A DNA stretch of 64,000 bases from positions 31,385,074-31,449,073 of the forward strand of contig OX243816.1 in assembly GCA_945859605.1 (NCBI GenBank), in the 5' to 3' direction. This DNA is from Lumbricus rubellus. Its lineage: Eukaryota > Annelida > Clitellata > Crassiclitellata > Lumbricidae. The notes under the pieces were generated by a model that saw only the letters and a program-made list of their open reading frames with translations, was not told where the DNA came from and did no database searches. Positions 59,171 through 64,000 of this stretch are shown here, piece after piece. Both the position numbers and the translations under genes were made by a program. How positions within the stretch are numbered: position 1 is the first letter of the stretch; each line of letters opens with the position of its first letter.

Positions 59171-59203
59171 AATGGTTATCTTGAATGTTTTTTTTGCGTT
59201 AAG

Positions 59204-59499
59204 ACTTGCAGCATTACAGAAGAGTGGAGAGAATTGGAAACGACGTCAGGAACCGGTGCGTGACATCCTTCCAGGTCAGAGATTATTGTCTGGTGCCGCC
59301 GCAAACAACAATGCTAGTGCTGCACCGGAGACAACAGAAGTCGTGAGGCGCCTGAAACTGTCGCCGCAGCCTACGACGCGACCGGTATCAATAGCCGATC
59401 GCTTGTCACACTTGCGTGGCGCGCAGGAAGGATGGAAGGCAAAGGTCACGGAAAAGGACACGAAGATGTTTACGGTGGAAGGAAAACTGGACAAACATG
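59204..59499 (+). CDS. SVIL: Supervillin exon, conserved central motifs
   Basis: 296 bp. Acceptor gcgttaag at 59203 was chosen over aags at 59211 and 59219 because only it restores the phase and gives ERLAALQKSGENWKRRQEP; donor g|gtacat. Phase 2 in, phase 1 out. It encodes that conserved motif, a Pro/Ala-rich linker, then SIADRLSHLRGAQEGWKAK and KDTKMFTVEGKLDKHG. The last part matches the DSTQFTVAGRMVKKG block of human supervillin. These blocks precede the gelsolin-like repeats. Confidence 0.9.
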
Positions 59500-59531
59500 G
59501 TACATGACTTTTATTATTGATCACCATTTGT

Positions 59532-59650
59532 GGGGCATGGTGGTGTAGTGGGTATGTTCGTTGTGTTGCAGCCAAAGGTTTGCATGTTCGAATTCAACTC
59601 AAGCCTCCTCGTAGGAACCTTGAGCAAGTTCTTCACTTGCAATAGTCAGA
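59532..59650 (+). repeat. tRNA-derived SINE
   Basis: Box A-like tggtggtgtagtggg, box B-like tgcatgttcgaattc, then accttgagcaagttcttcac, which matches accttgggcaagtccttcac in the SINE at 61924-62115. Confidence 0.7.
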
Positions 59651-59857
59651 ATTGTGAGGTTGCTGATCGAGTTCTGAAAGTTACTACTGATATCTTGTGT
59701 TTTGCTGTAATGTAATCGCGACCGGATCAATTAATTACCTAGGGCAGGTGAACCTTAGATATGGAAGGAATAACTGAAGGCAGCAGCAGCCTTACTCTTA
59801 GGCAGGGAACAGAACAATGGCATGTATTGTTTCTAAATTTTTATGTGATTTTGTTAG

Positions 59858-59908
59858 GTATCGTGATGGAAACTCCTGTGCAGTCCAAGTCAGACACACC
59901 TGGAAAAG
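59858..59908 (+). CDS. SVIL: Supervillin micro-exon (51 bp)
   Basis: Acceptor ttttgttag, donor g|gtaaac, phase 1 on both sides. It encodes IVMETPVQSKSDTPGK. It was accepted because both flanking phases and splice sites agree; it is symmetric, so it could be skipped without a frame change. Confidence 0.75.
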
Positions 59909-60041
59909 GTAAACGCAGAGTTTTGTATCTCTTACTGTGTTGGGATTCTGTGACTTAAGATATATGATAGATGATTGAAAACAATGGAGGTCACCTATTC
60001 TTCACCCATCATCACTAAGTGGCTGACTTCAGGAAACAATC

Positions 60042-60225
60042 ATGATAATAGTAATGGTGATGGTGGTGGCGGTGGCGGCGGCGGCGGGGGGCAGCGGTGG
60101 TGGTGGTGAGCTTGGTGGCAGTGGTGGCGGTGGTGGTGGTGGTGGGCATGGTGGTGGTGGGCATGGTGGTGGTGAGCATGGTGGTAGGCATGGTGGTGGT
60201 GGGCATGGTGATGGTGGTCTATTAT
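60042..60225. repeat. (GGT/GGC)n-rich tract
   Basis: ggtggtgg/ggcggc repeats in the intron between two SVIL exons. They give Gly-rich and Thr-rich frames that are not genes. Confidence 0.9.
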
Positions 60226-60413
60226 TGTCTTACGGAATCAACAGCACAGGTTGTTGCACCAAACATTTTCACTCAAGTAATCCGTCTACTTAGTACTAAA
60301 TTCTTCTGATTGTTGGCAATTAATCCGTGTCTGTTACAATATTTCCTTATTATTGTACCTGAATGCCGTATCTGTTCTTGAGTGTTTCATATTTTGGATC
60401 ATGTCACTTGTAG

Positions 60414-60639
60414 AAATCAGACCAAGAGTCGTCAAAATCGAGGTGACGCCAGCAGTGGATGCTCCACAGAAGGTGGACGAACCAGAGGAGAAGGCGCCTG
60501 TTGTCGTCGAAGTTCCAGCCGTCGATTCTAAGCTGATGTCGGAATTCTTCTCCACTCGTTCAGTCGTCACGACTCCAGAAACGAGAGTCGAAGTCACGCT
60601 CGATGACTTTGACCACGTCTTTCTAAACTCGAATGACGT
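60414..60639 (+). CDS. SVIL: Supervillin exon
   Basis: 226 bp, acceptor cacttgtag, donor gt|gtaagg; phase 1 in, phase 2 out. It encodes EIRPRVVKIEVTPAVD, an acidic Pro/Val-rich linker, SKLMSEFFSTRSVVT and EVTLDDFDHVFLNSND. The last block corresponds to the EMDEDFDVIFDPY region of human supervillin. Confidence 0.88.
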
Positions 60640-60924
60640 GTAAGGAATACGATATGTGCAGTATTTCACAATTTATGTTATTTATGTTCTGTATTTCACT
60701 ATTTATACATATAGTTGAACCAGGATATAGAGTCTGCAGCCCCAGTAGATGAGACCTTTGCCTTTTGGACTTGCTTGCCTTTTGTATGTGTTGCATGGCC
60801 TTAACATTTTGTGTGTTGTTATTATTATTATGTAATTACGTGGGTCAGTAAATAGATGAATACATGAGAATGAATATTGTAACTAATTATGACTGTAAAA
60901 TGGATCACTGCTTTGTACACTTCC

Positions 60925-61010
60925 ATAGAGTGCCTCTGAGTAGGCCTTTTGAAAAGGCGCTACATAAATTCTTGGATTAAATGAATGAATGATTGAATGA
61001 ATGAAGGCGA
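60925..61010 (+). repeat. SINE/L2-like 3' tail
   Basis: gtgcctctgagtaggccttt then tgaaaaggcgctacataaat then tandem gaatgaat units. Confidence 0.65.
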
Positions 61011-61253
61011 TGAATTGAGCAGATCTTTCTAGATGTTCCGATATTTTGGACCGATATGTTGAACTTTCTTCCAACGATAATTAATACATGCTGTTGACCA
61101 CGTACAAAAGATTTATTCATCTGTAGCACGTCAGGTTTGAAGAGTAAATTGCTTGCAGAAGAATTCTTCAGACAAGTTAAAAGATAAAATGACATTTAAA
61201 TATATGTTTCCTGCTTACCTTAAATCTTAATGTTTCCGTACATGTGCTTTTAG

Positions 61254-61411
61254 ACTGAAGCCAATACAGAAGCCAACGCCTAAACGTACGAAGGCTGGTT
61301 CGCGCAATCCTCTGAAGACAATGTCACAGCACATCACGCTGCAAAGTCAGTATACGGAAGCCAGTACAGGAATTGCAGAAAGGGAACTGAAGCGCATTAG
61401 AAAAGAACGAG
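61254..61411 (+). CDS. SVIL: Supervillin exon
   Basis: 158 bp, acceptor tgcttttag, donor g|gtaatg; phase 2 in, phase 1 out. It encodes LKPIQKPTPKRTKAGSRNPL, KTMSQHITLQSQYTEASTGI and AERELKRIRKER. It aligns with the human block RPKRRVQASKNPLKML...YTEQRLNVAFMESKRMK. Confidence 0.92.
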
Positions 61412-61923
61412 GTAATGAGAACCGTTGAATTTGTTGTATGTATACTGTAGACCAGAAATATATGTTTTAACTTCTGTGAGTCGTTTTGGACAACTCGAAA
61501 AACTACTGTACTACTTGCATATTTATCAGATATATTAAGAAGATGCAACTGGGTCGAGTCATGCAAAGTAGTATCTGTGTTTAGGAGAAGTTTGTTACAC
61601 ATCAGATACAGCACAAGACATTGTGATGTGTGTGCATTTCAGAAACTATGGCACCTGCCAATCTCCGTGGGCAGAGGATCTTATCTGTTCTATTGCTTTA
61701 TGTTTCCTATCGTAACTAGTCTAATTGGATTTAGCCTTGATTGGTCCTTCTTTTGTTGGGCTTAAGAAAAAGTGGAGTTCAGTTGCCTGAAAACTTCAAT
61801 ATCGTAATTGTAAAATTTTTACCTCGTCCACACTTCAGACACAGGCTGCTCACAAAATCTATTGGACTCTTGATGGAACAAGAATTTATATGTTGTTTTG
61901 TTTGTTTGTATGTGCACTTGTTA

Positions 61924-62115
61924 TAGCGCCCCTTCAAGCTCTCTACTCAGAGGTGCTCCCGATGCAGAGCGGACACTGCATCGGAGTTTCACGCCGAAGC
62001 GCTGAGCAATTGTGAGTGAAGGACTTGCCCAAGGTCCTTACGCGGGGAGGTGGATTCGAACCTCGGACCTTCCGGCTCCAAGGCAACGACGCCACCACTA
62101 GACCACCGCGCCCCA
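61924..62115 (-). repeat. tRNA-derived SINE with L2-like tail
   Basis: On the minus strand: gcggtggtctagtggtggcg (box A), gaggttcgaatccacctcc (box B), accttgggcaagtccttcac, a palindromic region (gatgcagagcgg...ctgcatc), and a tail ctctgagtagagagcttg followed by aaggggcgctataac. It is the best preserved SINE here. A second tail on the + strand (62135-62190) abuts it, giving an inverted pair. Confidence 0.85.
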
Positions 62116-62324
62116 CGGTACCAGAGGTGCACCATGGGAGCGCCTCTGAGTAGAGAGCTTGTGAAGTACTAGTGATAGAATAAATTAATAATAATTTAAT
62201 TTACTCCTTTGTGAGTTAAAACTCGGCATAGGGTAAGTTGTAAGGACAGAACTTACTATTATGCCAGCCTGCATCTGATTCCACGAATCCTATGTAGTTG
62301 AATTTCTGTTAGCATACATTGTGT

Positions 62325-62408
62325 TATTACCGGTTGTTCTGTTAGCATATATTGTGTTATCACCAGTTGTTCTTGTAGCATACATGTGTATTATCACCGG
62401 TTGTGTGT
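62325..62408. repeat. About 40-bp tandem repeat
   Basis: taccggttgttctgttagca / tcaccagttgttcttgtagc / tcaccggttgtg starts recur with 'atattgtgttat' between them; it ends at an SVIL splice acceptor. Confidence 0.7.
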
Positions 62409-62413
62409 TGCAG

Positions 62414-62572
62414 TGATAGGAACGCCGCTGTTGGCGCAAGAGGCTCTGGCCGGACTAGCAAGCAAGGAGAACTTCAGCAAGGTTTCTCTTCGAAAGGCGG
62501 AATCATTCCATGGAACCGGACTGGGAGACCGGCACCTGCCTCATAAGGAGATCATGCTTCTTCACGTCAAGG
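62414..62572 (+). CDS. SVIL: Supervillin exon leading into the gelsolin-like region
   Basis: 159 bp, acceptor gtgttgcag, donor g|gttagt; phase 1 on both sides. It encodes IGTPLLAQEALAGLASKENF, then SKVSLRKAESFHG and PHKEIMLLHVKG. LAGLASKENFS-VSLR is one of the best conserved supervillin motifs, and it identifies the gene on its own. Confidence 0.95.
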
Positions 62573-63334
62573 GTTAGTTAGTTGATTCATTTCTTATTCA
62601 ATTGTTCATGTGCATTGGCAGAAGAAGATTATGTTTGTATGGAAGCATCGGTTAAAGAATCTGTCAGACTCACTGCAACTGGACAAATAATATGATCCTA
62701 TAACTGCAAGAACTGGAAATGACAGAACTTTCTGGTAGTTGTGTTTAACCAGATCTCCATCTTTAGCAAGGGATGGCTGTAGGCGCTCATGAGTTCCTAA
62801 TCTTGATGGGGTGCATATAAATCTCTGAAGTGAATGAACGGCTGACTCGTTTGATTCCTTCAAATCAGGACTTAAGGCTTATTTAATTTGTAAGAACTAT
62901 TCTTCTGTTACCGTAGTTGTTTGTGAGGCACCCTTGTAGCAGCATGGCTGTGTTACAGCGCCATAGAAATTGTCATTGTTATTATTGTTTTTATTAATGA
63001 ATGAATTCGTTTCTGTCCATTTTCTGGCCTTAGACTGAAGCAGATGGAGACCATGCGCTGCCCAACGTGTAGACCTGCTCGGGATTAAGGACTAAGTAAT
63101 CACTAAGAAAGTAGTTGTAAATTCATGCTTTCGATGATATGAGAAAGCAATATCCGCCTATGAGTTCAGATAATTTTTTAATTTTCACTCTGTGTCAGTT
63201 GTACTTATCATGAATGGGAGTCAATCTAATCTATGTCCCATCTAATTTAATCTTATCTTATCTGATACTTTTAAGGTGAAGTTGTTGAAATAACATGGCC
63301 ATTGTTTTTATAGTCCGCGTGTCTATTTGTTTAG

Positions 63335-63471
63335 GACGCAAATGGTGTCAGACCCGTCTGATAGAACCGCATTTTAAGTCGATCAACAGCGGTGATTGCT
63401 TTTTACTCGTCACTCCAGATGTCGTCTTTCTCTTTGTCGGCAAATTCAGCAACGTCATCGAGAGGAACAAG
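63335..63471 (+). CDS. SVIL: Supervillin exon, start of first gelsolin-like repeat
   Basis: 137 bp, acceptor ttgtttag, donor aag|gtcagt; phase 1 in, phase 0 out. It encodes RKWCQTRLIEPHFKSINSGD, then CFLLVTPDVVFLFVGKFSNV and IERNK, the strand-helix core of a gelsolin-like repeat (LNSGDCF-L and FLWVGEF-NVIE in vertebrates). The remaining gelsolin-like repeats and the villin headpiece must lie beyond the right edge. By family knowledge supervillin is a peripheral membrane protein that binds F-actin and myosin II. Confidence 0.95.
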
Positions 63472-63476
63472 GTCAG

Positions 63477-63900
63477 TGAGTCGGTCAGGCTATCAATCAG
63501 TCAGTCAGACTATCAATCAGTCAGGCTATCAATCAGTCAGGCAATCAGTCAGTCAGACTATCAATCAGTCAGGCTATCAATCAGTCAGGCTATCAATCAG
63601 TCAGGCAATCAGTCAGTCAGGCAATCAATCAATCAGACAGGCTATCAATCAGTCAGGCAATCAATCAATCAGACAGGCTATCAATCAGTCAAACTATCAA
63701 TCAGTCAGACTATCAATCAGTCAGACTATCAATCAGTCAGACTATCAATCAGTCAGACTATCAATCAGTCAGGCAATCAATCAGTCAGACTATCAATCAG
63801 TCAGGCAATCAGTCAGTCAGGCAATCAATCAATCAGACAGGCTATCAATCAGTCAGGCAATCAATCAGACAGGCAATCAATCAGTCAGTCACTCGGTCAG
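63477..63900. repeat. Short-unit satellite (caatcagtcagnctat)n
   Basis: About 420 bp of 16- and 20-bp units built from caatcagtcag with ctat or gcaat connectors, starting within 6 bp of the exon's splice donor. Both + frames remain open (Ser/Gln-rich), which is a repeat artefact. Confidence 0.9.
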
Positions 63901-64000
63901 TTTGTGATATCTGTAGATGGATGCTTTCACCAGATTTTGGGCATCATTCATCTATAAATAAGCTGGAAGGTGTACTATACTAAACTGAGTCTTTATTGTT

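Larger units (their letters stand above)
57800..59203 (+). other. SVIL: SVIL intron with repeats
   Basis: 1.4 kb, phase 2. It contains SINE/L2-like tails near 58080-58130 and 58746-58800, and the tandem duplication at 59036-59170. Confidence 0.75.

Noticed and set aside
59204..59220. Alternative splice acceptors at 59211 and 59219
   Set aside because: They break the phase with the upstream exon and lose the conserved ERLAALQKSGE motif.
60015..60309. Gly-rich and Thr-rich ORFs
   Set aside because: Translations of a (GGT)n tract in an intron.
63295..63957. 220-codon Ser/Gln-rich ORF
   Set aside because: Only 63335-63471 is an exon; the rest reads through the splice donor into a satellite.

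Overview
This window is eukaryotic (metazoan) DNA. It is AT-rich and dominated by introns, microsatellites and many families of transposable elements, and it has GT-AG splice junctions and no bacterial gene organisation. The one host gene I can support is a supervillin (SVIL) orthologue on the + strand. Ten coding exons were recovered between 26279 and 63471, and intron phases match at every junction from 27658 onward. The gene runs off the right end of the window just after the start of its first gelsolin-like repeat. A marine invertebrate is likely: an invertebrate-type CR1-like LINE, tRNA-derived SINEs with an L2-like tail, TA-rich microsatellites and many MITEs all fit. I would guess a deuterostome such as an echinoderm, hemichordate or lancelet, but the species cannot be fixed from sequence alone.

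Left part (1-26278): this is either upstream of SVIL or its 5' introns, and no host exon was recognised. It holds a hAT-like element (1213-3153) with a mariner inside it (1904-2898), a 178-bp hAT MITE (3369-3546; second copy 11169-11345) and a 5'-truncated CR1-like LINE (about 4900-6385). It also holds a young Ty3/gypsy retrotransposon with two 729-bp LTRs (13564-21550), a single gag-pol ORF and a third ORF with a C2H2 zinc finger. Around the retrotransposon, a host/hAT block (12989-13363) reappears as 21551-21925, and the last 200 bp of the internal region, including the polypurine tract, also lie upstream of the 5' LTR. This is either a tandem insertion or a haplotype-merging artefact. Next come a complete hAT element (21610-23033) carrying a Harbinger MITE, a small hAT-like element (23110-23443), and a nested pair of inverted-repeat elements (24001-25474 and 24398-25022).

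Right part (26279-64000): SVIL exons are separated by large introns full of mobile DNA. These include an unclassified element with a decayed ORF (28521-30675), tandem ATGGCGG-rich repeats (31315-31870), hAT MITEs (41342-41711, 43343-44215), Harbinger MITEs (45133-45551, 46855-47265), a non-autonomous Helitron (45871-46462), a 36-unit 33-bp minisatellite (49836-51030), a piggyBac derivative (53878-54779) and a second mariner with duplicated inverted repeats (55206-56230).

The SVIL protein reads as a disordered, coiled-coil-containing N-terminal region, then a conserved TQ-PVT-x-x-EVE motif, then an unusual exon with six [GS]-[IV]-L-K motifs (the PP1-docking 'SILK' pattern) followed by an acidic nine-residue repeat array, then the conserved central supervillin motifs and the first gelsolin-like repeat. 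Other open frames in the window are mostly shadows of repeats.
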